A DNA stretch of 64,000 nucleotides from MWBF01 sp040772005. Its GTDB lineage: Bacteria > Chloroflexota > Anaerolineae > CG2-30-64-16. This document shows positions 16,248 to 24,577 of this stretch, in pieces. Under the pieces are notes generated by a model, which saw only the letters and a list, made by a program, of their open reading frames with translations, had not been told where the DNA came from and ran no database searches. A program made the translations under genes and the position numbers. Position 1 is the stretch's first letter. Every line of letters begins with the position of its first letter. The DNA lies in NCBI GenBank assembly GCA_040772005.1, contig JAXGYZ010000004.1:62001-126000 (forward strand). Reading direction: 5' to 3'.

Positions 16248-17342
16248 ATGTCTCGCAAGTACTTCTTCATTTTCCTGGCCCTCGTGCTCATCCTGAGCAC
16301 CTTTGCCATGCCCGCGCTGGCCGCTCCGGTCAGCCAGGCTGCCAACCCCATCCAGGCTGCGGCCGAACAGTATTTCTCCGGCGGAACCAAGAACATAAAG
16401 GCCGCCGACCTGTTCGCCACCCTGAATGATGGCGATGACTCCAATGACCCGATGCTTATCGACATCCGCCGTGCCGAGGATTACGCGAACGGCCATATCC
16501 CGGGCGCGGTCAACATGAATGCGGCCACGCTGTTCACCGCGGCCGAGCTGGCGAAGCTCCCGCAGGACAAGCCCATCGTCGTCAACTGCTACACCGGCCA
16601 GACCTCCAGCCAGACGGTCGCTGGCCTGCGCATGCTCGGCTACGACGCTTACAGCCTGCTGTACGGCATCCCGAGCTGGGGCGTCAACGATAAGGTCAAG
16701 TATCTCTTCCTCGCCAGCCAAAGCGGCGGTTACGCCGTCTCGCAGGAACCGGCGCAATTCGAAGACGAGTTCGAGGCCCCGGCTCCCCTGGGTGCGACGG
16801 TTGCCGCCGCGGCGGAGACCTACTATGCAGGCGGATTCAAGGCTACGAAAGCCGCCGATGTCTTCGCCAACCTGAATGATGGCGACGACTCCAACAACCC
16901 GATGATCCTGGACATGCGCAGCGCGGACGACTATGCGCTCGGCCACATCCCCGGCGCGATCAACGTCAACGTGAAGGACCTCTTCAAGGCTGACATGCTG
17001 GCGAAGCTGCCCGCCGACCGCCAGATTGTGTCCTACTGCTACTCCGGCCAGACCGCCAGCCAGGCCACTGCTGCACTGCGGCTGCTCGGCTACGATGCGT
17101 ACAACATGCAGTTCGGCATGCCTTCCTGGGCCATCGTCGAAGGCGTTTCCACTGGCGTGTGGGATGACAGCAAGAGCGGCAACTACACGCTCGAAGGCGC
17201 GGCTGCGACTGCGGCTGCTGAGCCTGTCGCCGCGGCCGCCGCGACGCCCGCGACCCTGCCCGTAACCGGCGCGCCGGTTGCCGGCTTGATGGTGCTGGGC
17301 CTGGCGTTGGCCGGCGCCGGCGCCGCCCTGCGCCGCCGCTAA
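16248..17342 (+). CDS. secreted tandem rhodanese with LPxTG-like C terminus
   Basis: 364 residues from ATG 16248 (AGGAG 9 nt upstream). A signal peptide ends at ...MPALAAP. Two closely similar rhodanese domains follow (~30-165 and ~180-325), each with DGDDSN, GHIPGA and an active-site Cys in VVNCYTGQTSSQ or VSYCYSGQTASQ, so this is a recent internal duplication with both catalytic Cys kept. The end reads LPVTG, a hydrophobic helix and RRR, a cell-wall sorting-signal pattern. It probably transfers sulfane sulfur outside the membrane. The 11-haem cytochrome follows downstream. Confidence 0.88.
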   Translation: MSRKYFFIFLALVLILSTFAMPALAAPVSQAANPIQAAAEQYFSGGTKNIKAADLFATLNDGDDSNDPMLIDIRRAEDYANGHIPGAVNMNAATLFTAAELAKLPQDKPIVVNCYTGQTSSQTVAGLRMLGYDAYSLLYGIPSWGVNDKVKYLFLASQSGGYAVSQEPAQFEDEFEAPAPLGATVAAAAETYYAGGFKATKAADVFANLNDGDDSNNPMILDMRSADDYALGHIPGAINVNVKDLFKADMLAKLPADRQIVSYCYSGQTASQATAALRLLGYDAYNMQFGMPSWAIVEGVSTGVWDDSKSGNYTLEGAAATAAAEPVAAAAATPATLPVTGAPVAGLMVLGLALAGAGAALRRR

Positions 17343-17376
17343 ACCGACAGCCGTCCCTTCAGGGGACAAATCCAGC

Positions 17377-17423
17377 CTGTGCGACGGGTGTGGAGCTTCC
17401 GCTCGTGCACACCCGTCGCACAG
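17377..17423 (+). terminator. intercistronic hairpin between rhodanese and cytochrome genes
   Basis: A perfect 16-bp stem, CTGTGCGACGGGTGTG (17377-17392) and CACACCCGTCGCACAG (17408-17423), with a 15-nt loop. No T-run follows, so it may be a processing or stability element or a weak attenuator that sets the ratio of the two products rather than a full terminator. Confidence 0.6.
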
Positions 17424-17445
17424 TATCTACTCTTGGAGGAACCCC

Positions 17446-17811
17446 ATGTCCCACTCCTGGCGAGGATGGGCAGCAGCCGCAGCCGCGCTCCTGCTGTGCA
17501 TCATCCTCCTGGCAGCCTGTGGCGCCAGCGCCACACCTGCGCCGACGCCGGAGCCCCCACCGCCCACCGAGGCCCCGACCGAGGCGCCTACCGCCGTCCC
17601 GCCGACCGAACCTCCGCCGACGGCCACCGTGGCTCCGACCGAAGCCCCAACCGAAGCACCGACTGAAGCACCCACTGAGGCGCCGACCGCTGAGCCCGTT
17701 GCCTCCACTGACGCAACCAACTGCGTTGAGTGCCACACCAGCGAGGAAACCCTCCAGCAGTTAGCCGTCGAGGACGAACCCGCGGAGGAGCTCTCCGAAG
17801 GCGAAGGCTGA
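17446..17811 (+). CDS. N-terminal part of multihaem cytochrome c (lipoprotein, one haem), ends at in-frame TGA
   Basis: 121 residues: a lipoprotein signal with lipobox LLAAC, a long Pro/Thr/Glu linker of EAPT repeats, then one haem site CVECH. The TGA at 17809-17811 ends it, but the same frame continues at once with GGDVPPLEAWQKVYVDAKKF and ten more haem sites. The intact gene was therefore probably a single cell-surface lipoprotein cytochrome. The stop could be a mutation, an assembly error or a recoded codon; a hairpin follows 10 nt later. Confidence 0.75.
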   Translation: MSHSWRGWAAAAAALLLCIILLAACGASATPAPTPEPPPPTEAPTEAPTAVPPTEPPPTATVAPTEAPTEAPTEAPTEAPTAEPVASTDATNCVECHTSEETLQQLAVEDEPAEELSEGEG

Positions 17812-17820
17812 GGGGGCGAT

Positions 17821-18957
17821 GTGCCTCCGTTGGAGGCATGGCAAAAGGTTTACGTAGACGCCAAGAAGTTCGTCGAAGCTGACCCGCACGCCAAGGCCGC
17901 GACCTGCATCGACTGCCACGGTGGCGTAGGCGAAACCACCGACATGGCCGCCGCGCACGAAGGCGTGGTCGTCGATCCCACGAGCAACATCGAATCCGTC
18001 CAAAAGCTGTGTGGCACCTGCCACGCCGACATCAGCGAAGCGCAAGTGGTGAGCCTGCACTTCGACTCACACGGCTATGACACCATCATCGGCCAGCGGC
18101 TCGGCGATGCACCCGAGTCACACGCAGCCTGGGAAGAAGCCCAGGCCAACCACTGCAGCTCCTGCCACACGACCTGCGGCCAATGCCATATCAGCCAGCC
18201 GACGAGCGTGGGCGGCGGCCTCATCAGCGGCCACCAGTTCAAGAGCGTCCAGGCCTTCACCCGCACCTGCACGGGCTGTCACGGCTCGCGCGTCAACAGC
18301 GAATACACGGGCCTGAACGAGGGCATCCCGGCGGATATCCACTGGACCAAAGGTGGGATGGCCTGCTTCAAGTGCCACACCGGCCCCGAACTGCACGGCA
18401 TGAACGCCGACGGCGAGCCGGTCGACAAGACGGAGCGCTACGACGGCGCACCGTCGCCGGCCTGTACCAACTGCCATCCGGACGCAGTGGCTGGCAAGAG
18501 CGAGATCATGCAGCACAATATCCACGGCGAGAAGCTGGCATGCCAGGTGTGCCACAGCGTCGAGAACAAGAGCTGCTATTCCTGCCACGTCCAGAAGAAC
18601 GAAGAGGGCGTGCCCTTCTACAAGATCGAGCCGTCGGTCATGGACTTCAAGATCGGTCTCAATCCGAAGAAGAGCGAGGACCGGCCGTGGGATTACGTGG
18701 TCTTGCGGCACGTACCGATCGACCCGGACAACTTCGCCTTCTATGGCGAAGATATCCTGGGGAACTTCGACGCCCTGCCGACATGGAAGTACGCGACGCC
18801 GCACAACATCCAGCGCAACACGCCGCAGACTGCGACGTGCGATAGCTGCCACGGCAACGCGGACATCTTCCTGAGCGAGGAGGACCTCCTGCCTTACGAG
18901 GTCGAGGCAAACCAGGGTGTGATTCCGGAGAAGCTGCCGGCGCCCATCGGGCAGTAG
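17821..18957 (+). CDS. decahaem c-type cytochrome (C-terminal part of an 11-haem protein)
   Basis: 378 residues starting at a GTG, with ten CxxCH sites: CIDCH, CGTCH, CSSCH, CGQCH, CTGCH, CFKCH, CTNCH, CQVCH, CYSCH and CDSCH. It has no signal peptide of its own, and haem attachment requires export, so function depends on the upstream segment in the same frame. It probably passes electrons at the cell surface. The layout recalls octahaem/decahaem oxidoreductase relatives, but no specific substrate can be assigned. It lies next to the secreted rhodanese, so sulfur-compound metabolism is plausible. Confidence 0.8.
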   Translation: MPPLEAWQKVYVDAKKFVEADPHAKAATCIDCHGGVGETTDMAAAHEGVVVDPTSNIESVQKLCGTCHADISEAQVVSLHFDSHGYDTIIGQRLGDAPESHAAWEEAQANHCSSCHTTCGQCHISQPTSVGGGLISGHQFKSVQAFTRTCTGCHGSRVNSEYTGLNEGIPADIHWTKGGMACFKCHTGPELHGMNADGEPVDKTERYDGAPSPACTNCHPDAVAGKSEIMQHNIHGEKLACQVCHSVENKSCYSCHVQKNEEGVPFYKIEPSVMDFKIGLNPKKSEDRPWDYVVLRHVPIDPDNFAFYGEDILGNFDALPTWKYATPHNIQRNTPQTATCDSCHGNADIFLSEEDLLPYEVEANQGVIPEKLPAPIGQ

Positions 18958-18968
18958 CAGCCATAGAG

Positions 18969-18995
18969 TAGGGGCAGGCCGAAAGCCTGCCCCTA
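18969..18995 (+). terminator. strong hairpin after the cytochrome gene
   Basis: TAGGGGCAGGC (18969-18979) pairs with GCCTGCCCCTA (18985-18995) around a CGAAA loop. It sits 11 nt after the cytochrome stop and before the convergent LysR gene. The same GGGGCAGGC/GCCTGCCCC words recur near 3720 and 51890, so it may be a dispersed repeat used as a terminator. Confidence 0.65.
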
Positions 18996-19026
18996 TCTTA
19001 TCAACCTTCCGCGCAAGGCCTGACCC

Positions 19027-19956
19027 CTACACAGCGTAGGACAACTGACGCAACTCCTCGTGTTCCTCCGCAAACACGAAGCTCCAGAAGGCCTGCTCCA
19101 GCGGCGTGATGGCATGGCGCACATTGCGCACCATGTAGATGCGCCGCGTCAGAGGCATATCCGCGACCGGAACATGCACGACCTTCCCCAGGGCCAGGCC
19201 GCGGCTGGCCGCCATGCGCGACACGAACGCCACGCCGATGCCCGCCTCCACGGACATTTCGATGGCCTCTGCATTGGCGAGCGTCAGCGCGACAGGCAAC
19301 TGGCCGATGTCGAGGCCGTGCTGGTTCAGCCCCTCGAGCAGCAACTCGTAGGTGCCGGCGCTCGGTTCGCGCAGGATGAAGGGGACGGTCAGCAGGTCAG
19401 CCGGGGCCACCGTCCGCCCGTCGGCCCACGGATGGTCAGGCGGCGCAATCAGGATGATGTCATCTTCCAGGAAGTCCCGATATTCCAGCTCCGCACCATG
19501 GTTCAGCCGGGCCGAGACGACCGCCATGTCCGCGCGGCATGATAACAGCCAGTCGATCGCGGCACGGCGGCTCATGATATTGACGGTGACACGGACATCC
19601 GGATGCTTGCGCCGGAAGCCCGCCACCAGGCGCGGCAGGACATACTTGCCGACCGTCGTGCTGCACGCAATGGATAGCTCGCCGATCAGCACACCCTTGA
19701 GGCTCCACATGGTTTCCTCGATGTGCTTGACCTGGCGCATGGCCTCCTGGGCGAGGGGCAGCAGCGCCTGGCCCGCCGCACTGAGCTGGATCGAGCGCCC
19801 GTTGCGGCGGAACAGCTCCAGGCCAAGCTGCTTCTCGAGATTGCTGATGTGCAGGCTGACTGCGGGCTGGCTGAGATACAGCCGCCGCGCCGCGACAGAG
19901 AAGTTCTGCGCCAGTGCAGCCTCGATGAATACGTTGAGTTCATGGATGTTGAGCAT
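19027..19956 (-). CDS. LysR-family transcriptional regulator
   Basis: 309 residues. ATG 19956 is chosen because GGAGG lies 8 nt upstream and the product opens with the winged-helix domain (LNIHELNVFIEAALAQNFSVAARRLYLSQPAVSLHISNLE). A periplasmic-binding-like effector domain follows from ~90, with GELSIACSTTVGKYVLPRLV near its start. It begins just after the hydrolase stop codon, so the two are co-transcribed and it probably controls that operon. The effector domain resembles the CbbR/CysL type; the ligand is unknown. Confidence 0.93.
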   Translation of the reverse strand: MLNIHELNVFIEAALAQNFSVAARRLYLSQPAVSLHISNLEKQLGLELFRRNGRSIQLSAAGQALLPLAQEAMRQVKHIEETMWSLKGVLIGELSIACSTTVGKYVLPRLVAGFRRKHPDVRVTVNIMSRRAAIDWLLSCRADMAVVSARLNHGAELEYRDFLEDDIILIAPPDHPWADGRTVAPADLLTVPFILREPSAGTYELLLEGLNQHGLDIGQLPVALTLANAEAIEMSVEAGIGVAFVSRMAASRGLALGKVVHVPVADMPLTRRIYMVRNVRHAITPLEQAFWSFVFAEEHEELRQLSYAV

Positions 19957-19970
19957 ACGTGCGGCCTCCA

Positions 19971-21071
19971 TCAGCGGGCCGCCTGGGCCTGCTGCCACAA
20001 GAAGTCATAGGCGCGGCGACCGCTGATCTGGTGACGGCCCTCGAACTCGTCCAGCTCGACATCCTGCTGTCTGTCACCGCCCAGCACTGCGCAGATTTCG
20101 CGCGCCCGGGCCACGCTTGCGCGCACGGTCGCGATGGGGAAGATGGGATCGCGCGTGCCCGCCTCAACCAGCATGGGCCGCGGCAGAATCAGGCCTACCA
20201 GGTCGGCCATCTCGCCGAGCTTGAGCAGCCCGGGCACGAAGTTGCACGTGCAGTGATCCATCGCGAGGATGCTGTCGCGGAAGCTGCTGTAGTAGCCACT
20301 GATGACGCAGGCGCGCACGCGCGTGTCCAGCATGGTGTGGAAGAAGGTCAACATGCCGCCGCCGGAAATGCCCATTGCGACCGTCCGGCTCGCGTCAGCC
20401 TCGGGCAGCGTGGTGAGATAATCCAGCAGCCGCATCCCGTCGCGTACGCGCATCCCCACGACCGACCTGCCGAGCATGAAGGCATAGGTTGCTGCGTTGT
20501 GGCAGGTCGAGGGCTGCGGCTGGCCCAGCTTCGTGTCCAGGTAGCCGTAGTCCGTCTGCCGTTCGCCAAAGCAGGCGATTTCCGGCGCGGCCACCACAAA
20601 CCCCCGGCGGCACAACTCGATCGCGAAGTCCTTATGGTAGCCGTCCGGCGTCAGTCGCTCTGTGCCGTCTTCCCACAGGCCCACGATGTCCTTGACGCCG
20701 TAGCCGTGGCCTGCATAAGCCACGGCCACGGGACGTGGACCGGCCACGGGACGTGGACCGGCCGTGTCCTTCGGCAGCAGCAGGTAGACCGGCATACGCG
20801 CGTGCTCCGCCGTGTGGAGGATCACCTTGCGCCGGATGAAGTCTCCGCGGTCCACCTCCTCGATCACCTGTGGATCGGCCGGGACGGCCGGGTCATCGAG
20901 GAAGCCGATCGTTTCCGCAAGCGCGGCGCGGCAGGCCTGCTGCCAGGCCTCCGCTTCGGCGCGCGTGGTCGCGGTAAACGGGAAACGGGCTGCGCCCGCG
21001 GCTCGCGCGTGCAGCTCACAGGTCGGTTGCAGTTCAGGCAGGTCTGAGGGATGCAAGATGCGACTGGTCAT
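19971..21071 (-). CDS. alpha/beta hydrolase, dienelactone hydrolase/acetylesterase-like
   Basis: 366 residues. The nucleophile elbow GISGGG is near residue 230, the acidic residue lies after MLVEAGTRDPIFP, and the last His is in EFEGRHQISG. There is no signal peptide. It resembles the large intracellular abhydrolases related to acetyl xylan esterase; the substrate is unknown. An exact 18-bp tandem duplication (20724-20759) repeats GPRPVA in a surface segment. Co-transcribed with the LysR gene downstream. Confidence 0.82.
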   Translation of the reverse strand: MTSRILHPSDLPELQPTCELHARAAGAARFPFTATTRAEAEAWQQACRAALAETIGFLDDPAVPADPQVIEEVDRGDFIRRKVILHTAEHARMPVYLLLPKDTAGPRPVAGPRPVAVAYAGHGYGVKDIVGLWEDGTERLTPDGYHKDFAIELCRRGFVVAAPEIACFGERQTDYGYLDTKLGQPQPSTCHNAATYAFMLGRSVVGMRVRDGMRLLDYLTTLPEADASRTVAMGISGGGMLTFFHTMLDTRVRACVISGYYSSFRDSILAMDHCTCNFVPGLLKLGEMADLVGLILPRPMLVEAGTRDPIFPIATVRASVARAREICAVLGGDRQQDVELDEFEGRHQISGRRAYDFLWQQAQAAR

Positions 21072-21191
21072 AAGGGCAGGCTCACAATGATGGGATGATG
21101 CAACAGAAGAACTAATATGCCAATGTACCAGAAGATTCTTTGCCCGCCTATGACCATTGTCATGGCCGGCTCAAAAACCTGAAATCCGCTG

Positions 21192-21382
21192 GACTATCAG
21201 GGGTGCGTTTCACGTTGGGGGCGCGGCCAGCGCGGATAAACGAATGCGCTGGCGCGCCACGAATACGCGAATCATGGGCGCCGCGGCGGGATATTCGGGT
21301 ATCCGTGCCCAGCGCCGCAGCGCCATTCGCGTATTCGCGCTGGCCGCGTTCGCCCCCAGTATGAAACGCGCCCGACTATCAG
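21192..21382. mobile_element. MITE-like element with 9-bp target duplication
   Basis: Direct repeats GACTATCAG at 21192-21200 and 21374-21382 flank a 173-bp element whose ends are imperfect inverted repeats. The left end reads GGGTGCGTTTCA then TGGGGGCG; the right end in reverse complement reads GGGCGCGTTTCA then TGGGGGCG. Further inside, the words CGGCCAGCGCG and CGAATACGCGAAT recur inverted. There is no coding capacity, so movement would need a transposase from elsewhere. A 9-bp duplication is typical of IS4/IS10-type and some other DDE transposases. Confidence 0.72.
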
Positions 21383-21390
21383 CAGGCGCG

Positions 21391-21419
21391 TTGACTTTCC
21401 AGCCGCGGCAGGGTAAAAT
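21391..21419 (+). promoter_or_regulatory. sigma-70 promoter for the polA operon
   Basis: The -35 TTGACT (21391-21396), a 17-bp spacer and the -10 TAAAAT (21414-21419) give transcription from about 21426 into the small gene at 21454 and polA. It lies 8 bp beyond the MITE-like element, so the insertion is immediately upstream of the promoter. Confidence 0.7.
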
Positions 21420-21453
21420 GGCCCCATTGAACATTCTAAGCGGAGTCTGGACC

Positions 21454-21687
21454 ATGCCCGAACAGCCCTTTACCTGGCAACCCTCTGAAATCTACACGGT
21501 CACGAACGCGACCCGTGAGAACTTCCTGCTCGAACTGGAGAGCGGGCGGCTGCGGCTCGACGCAGGCCATTCCATCCGGCTGACCGGCGACGCGCTGCAA
21601 CATCCGCAAGTCATGGAGCTCTCCAAGGCCGGCAAGCTCCAGGTCGAGAAATTCAACTGGCGCAAGAGGAAGGATGCCAAGCGATAA
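21454..21687 (+). CDS. small conserved-looking hypothetical protein upstream of polA
   Basis: 77 residues from ATG 21454 with GGAG upstream; the longer in-frame reading crosses the MITE and promoter. The text YTVTNATRENFLLELESGRLRLDAG looks like a compact beta fold, and the basic tail FNWRKRKDAKR overlaps the polA start by 14 nt. I cannot assign a function. Overlap with polA implies translational coupling. Confidence 0.7.
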   Translation: MPEQPFTWQPSEIYTVTNATRENFLLELESGRLRLDAGHSIRLTGDALQHPQVMELSKAGKLQVEKFNWRKRKDAKR

Positions 21688-24577
21688 CGCGACCGCGGTG
21701 CAGCCCGGCTCCGGCGCCGGCAAGCGGGCCCCAAGGCTCGTGCTCATCGACGGGCACAGCCTCGCGTTCCGGGCCTTCCATGCGCTGCCGCCCAATCTGA
21801 CCTCCCCCGGAGGCGAGCTTACCAACGCCGTCTACGGCTTCACCTCCATGCTGCTCAACGTGCTGCGCGAGCAGCAGCCGGACTATGTCGCCGTCGCGTT
21901 CGACCTGGGCCGCACGTTCCGGCACGATATGTACGCGGACTACAAGGGCCACCGTGCCCGCATGCCCGATGAGTTGATCTCACAGGTCGAACGCATCAAG
22001 CAGATCGTCACCGCGCTGAACATCCCTATCTTCACCGCAGAGAACTTCGAGGCGGATGACGTGCTGGCGACGCTGGCGAAGCAGGCCGCGGCAGAGGGTG
22101 TCCAGAGCCTGATTGTCACGGGCGACCGCGACATCCTGCAGGTCGTCGACGACCGCATCCACGTGCTGACCTCTGGCCGCGTCTTCTCCGACACCATCAT
22201 CTATGACCCACAGAGCGTCGGGGCAAAGTACGAGCTGCGGCCCGACCAATTGCTGGACCTGAAGGCGCTCCTGGGTGACAAGTCGGATAACATCCCCGGC
22301 GTCAAGGGCATCGGGGAAAAGGGCGCGACCGAGCTGCTTAAGAAGTATGGCTCGCTCGACGCCGCATACGCGCACATCGACGAGGTCACGCCCGCACGGC
22401 TCAAGACCGCACTGGAGGCCGGCCGCGCGGATGCCGAGTTGAGCCGCAACCTGGGCCGCATCATCACCGATGTCCCCATCCGGCTCGACCTCGATGCCTG
22501 CCAGACGCAGGACTATGACCGCGACCAGGTCATTGCCCTGTTCCAGGACCTGGCGTTCCGTTCGCTGGTAGAGAAGCTGCCGCCATCGACCCCGCGGCCG
22601 GCCAGCGCGCGGCCACTCGACGCGCGCGCGACCGAGGAAGGCGAGCCGGGACCTGCAGGCAGCGAGGCGGAACAGATGGCGCTGTTCGAGATGACGCCCG
22701 ATCTGATGGCGCAGCCCGCCAGCGTGACGCCATCCGACACAACCGGCGTCTCCGACGTGCTGATGGTCGTCACCGAGCCTGCACTGGCGGAAGTGGCGGC
22801 ACAGCTCGCGGCCAGCCGGCAGTTTGCCTTCGATACCGAGACCACCGGCACCGACCCGTATTCCGCCGACCTGGTGGGCGTGTCCGTCGCCTGGGGACCG
22901 AGCCTGGGGCAGGCCGCCTACATCCCGCTGCGCCACTTCGACACGCCCGGCTTGCCGTGGGAGACCGTCGCCGCCGCACTGCAACCCGCGTTCGCCAACC
23001 CGGAAATCGACAAGATTGCGCACAACATCAGCTATGATCTCGGCATCCTCAACCGCGCGGGGCTGAAAGTCGAAAGTCCCATCGTGGATACGATGGTCGC
23101 GGCCTGGCTGATCGACCCCGGGATGCGCGGGTTGGGCCTGAAAGACCTGGCCTGGACGCGGCTGCGGACCGAGATGACACGCATCACTGACCTGCTGGGG
23201 ACGGGCAAGACGCAGATCACGATGGACCAGGTGCCGGCGGCCGCGGCCACGGCCTATGCCGGCGCGGATGCCGCCGTCACGCTCCAGCTTGCGCAGGTCC
23301 TTCTGCCCGAAGTGGAGGAAAAGGGGCTGGCCCACCTGTTCCGCGACATCGAGATGCCGCTGGCACCCGTCCTCGTGGCGATGGAGGCAGCCGGCGTCAA
23401 GGTGGATGTGCCGTTTCTCCGCCAGATGTCCGTGGACCTGACCGCGCGGCTGCAGAAGCTGGAGCGGAGCATCCAGGAACTTGCCGGCTACGCGTTCAAC
23501 GTCAACTCGACGCAGCAGCTCTCCGACGTGCTGTTCGGCAAGCTGGGCCTGCCGACCGAGGGGCTGAAAAAGACGCAGGCGGGCGGCTACTCCACCGCGG
23601 CGGATGTGCTGGAGGGGCTGCGCGGGCGGCACGAAATCATCGACCTCATCCTCGAACAGCGGATGCTCAGCAAGCTCCTGGGCACCTACGTGGACGCGCT
23701 GCCCAACCTCGTCAACCCGCGTACCGGCAGAATCCATACGTCGTTTAATCAGGCAGGCGCAGAGACGGGCCGCCTCAGCTCGACCAACCCGAATCTCCAG
23801 AATATCCCCATCCGCAGCGAAGTGGGCCGGGAGATCCGGCGGGCATTTATCGCGGAGGAGGGCAATGTCATCCTCTCCGCAGATTACTCGCAGGTGGAGC
23901 TGCGCATCCTGGCCCACATCACGCAGGACGAATACCTGCTGGCGGCCTTCGCACGGGGCGAGGACATTCACGCCAGCGCGGCCTCGAAGGTCTACGGTGT
24001 GCCGCTGAACCAGGTCACGAAGGAGCAGCGCGCGGTTGCCAAGATGATGAACTTCGCCACATCGTACGGCGTGACCGCGTTTGGCCTGGCGCAGCGCACC
24101 GGCCTGAGCCGCCACGACGCCGAGCAGTTCATGAACCGCTATTTCGGGACGTATCCCGGCGTGAAGCGGTACATCGAGGAAACGAAGGAGCTGGCGCGGC
24201 AACAGGGTTATGTCGAGACGCTGCTGGGCCGCCGCCGCTACTTCCCGGTGCTCAAGACCACCGCGACCACGCAACAGGCCTACAACATGCGGCAGGCGGC
24301 GGAACGCGCGGCCATCAACCATCCCATTCAGGGCACGGCCGCGGACATCATCAAGATTGCCATGATCGCGCTGTACCGGCATTTGCAGGAGGGCGACTAC
24401 CGCGCGCGGCTGACGCTCCAGGTGCACGACGAACTGGTGCTGGAAGTGCCGCGCGAGGAACTGGCGACCGTGGCCCGGCTGGTCGAAACGACGATGGAAA
24501 GCGCGTATGAGCTGCGCGCTGCGCTCAAGGTAGACCTCGAGGCAGGACCCAACTGGTACGAACAGGAGCCATTGTGA
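21674..24577 (+). CDS. polA: DNA polymerase I with 5'-3' and 3'-5' exonuclease domains
   Basis: 967 residues. The 5'-3' exonuclease (FEN) domain spans ~20-310 (LVLIDGHSLAFRAFHAL, ADDVLATLAKQA, DKSDNIPGVKGIGEKGA). The 3'-5' proofreading domain spans ~375-560 and keeps its metal ligands (FDTETTG near 387, HNISYDLGIL, YAGADAAVTL), so proofreading should be active. The polymerase domain has motif A DYSQVELRILAHI (~737) and motif C QVHDELV (~916). It removes RNA primers and fills repair gaps. It shares GTGA with argS. Confidence 0.98.
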   Translation: MPSDNATAVQPGSGAGKRAPRLVLIDGHSLAFRAFHALPPNLTSPGGELTNAVYGFTSMLLNVLREQQPDYVAVAFDLGRTFRHDMYADYKGHRARMPDELISQVERIKQIVTALNIPIFTAENFEADDVLATLAKQAAAEGVQSLIVTGDRDILQVVDDRIHVLTSGRVFSDTIIYDPQSVGAKYELRPDQLLDLKALLGDKSDNIPGVKGIGEKGATELLKKYGSLDAAYAHIDEVTPARLKTALEAGRADAELSRNLGRIITDVPIRLDLDACQTQDYDRDQVIALFQDLAFRSLVEKLPPSTPRPASARPLDARATEEGEPGPAGSEAEQMALFEMTPDLMAQPASVTPSDTTGVSDVLMVVTEPALAEVAAQLAASRQFAFDTETTGTDPYSADLVGVSVAWGPSLGQAAYIPLRHFDTPGLPWETVAAALQPAFANPEIDKIAHNISYDLGILNRAGLKVESPIVDTMVAAWLIDPGMRGLGLKDLAWTRLRTEMTRITDLLGTGKTQITMDQVPAAAATAYAGADAAVTLQLAQVLLPEVEEKGLAHLFRDIEMPLAPVLVAMEAAGVKVDVPFLRQMSVDLTARLQKLERSIQELAGYAFNVNSTQQLSDVLFGKLGLPTEGLKKTQAGGYSTAADVLEGLRGRHEIIDLILEQRMLSKLLGTYVDALPNLVNPRTGRIHTSFNQAGAETGRLSSTNPNLQNIPIRSEVGREIRRAFIAEEGNVILSADYSQVELRILAHITQDEYLLAAFARGEDIHASAASKVYGVPLNQVTKEQRAVAKMMNFATSYGVTAFGLAQRTGLSRHDAEQFMNRYFGTYPGVKRYIEETKELARQQGYVETLLGRRRYFPVLKTTATTQQAYNMRQAAERAAINHPIQGTAADIIKIAMIALYRHLQEGDYRARLTLQVHDELVLEVPREELATVARLVETTMESAYELRAALKVDLEAGPNWYEQEPL

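Noticed and set aside
21980..24427. 815-codon minus-strand ORF opposite polA
   Set aside because: Mirror frame of polA with no recognisable domain; length comes from high GC.
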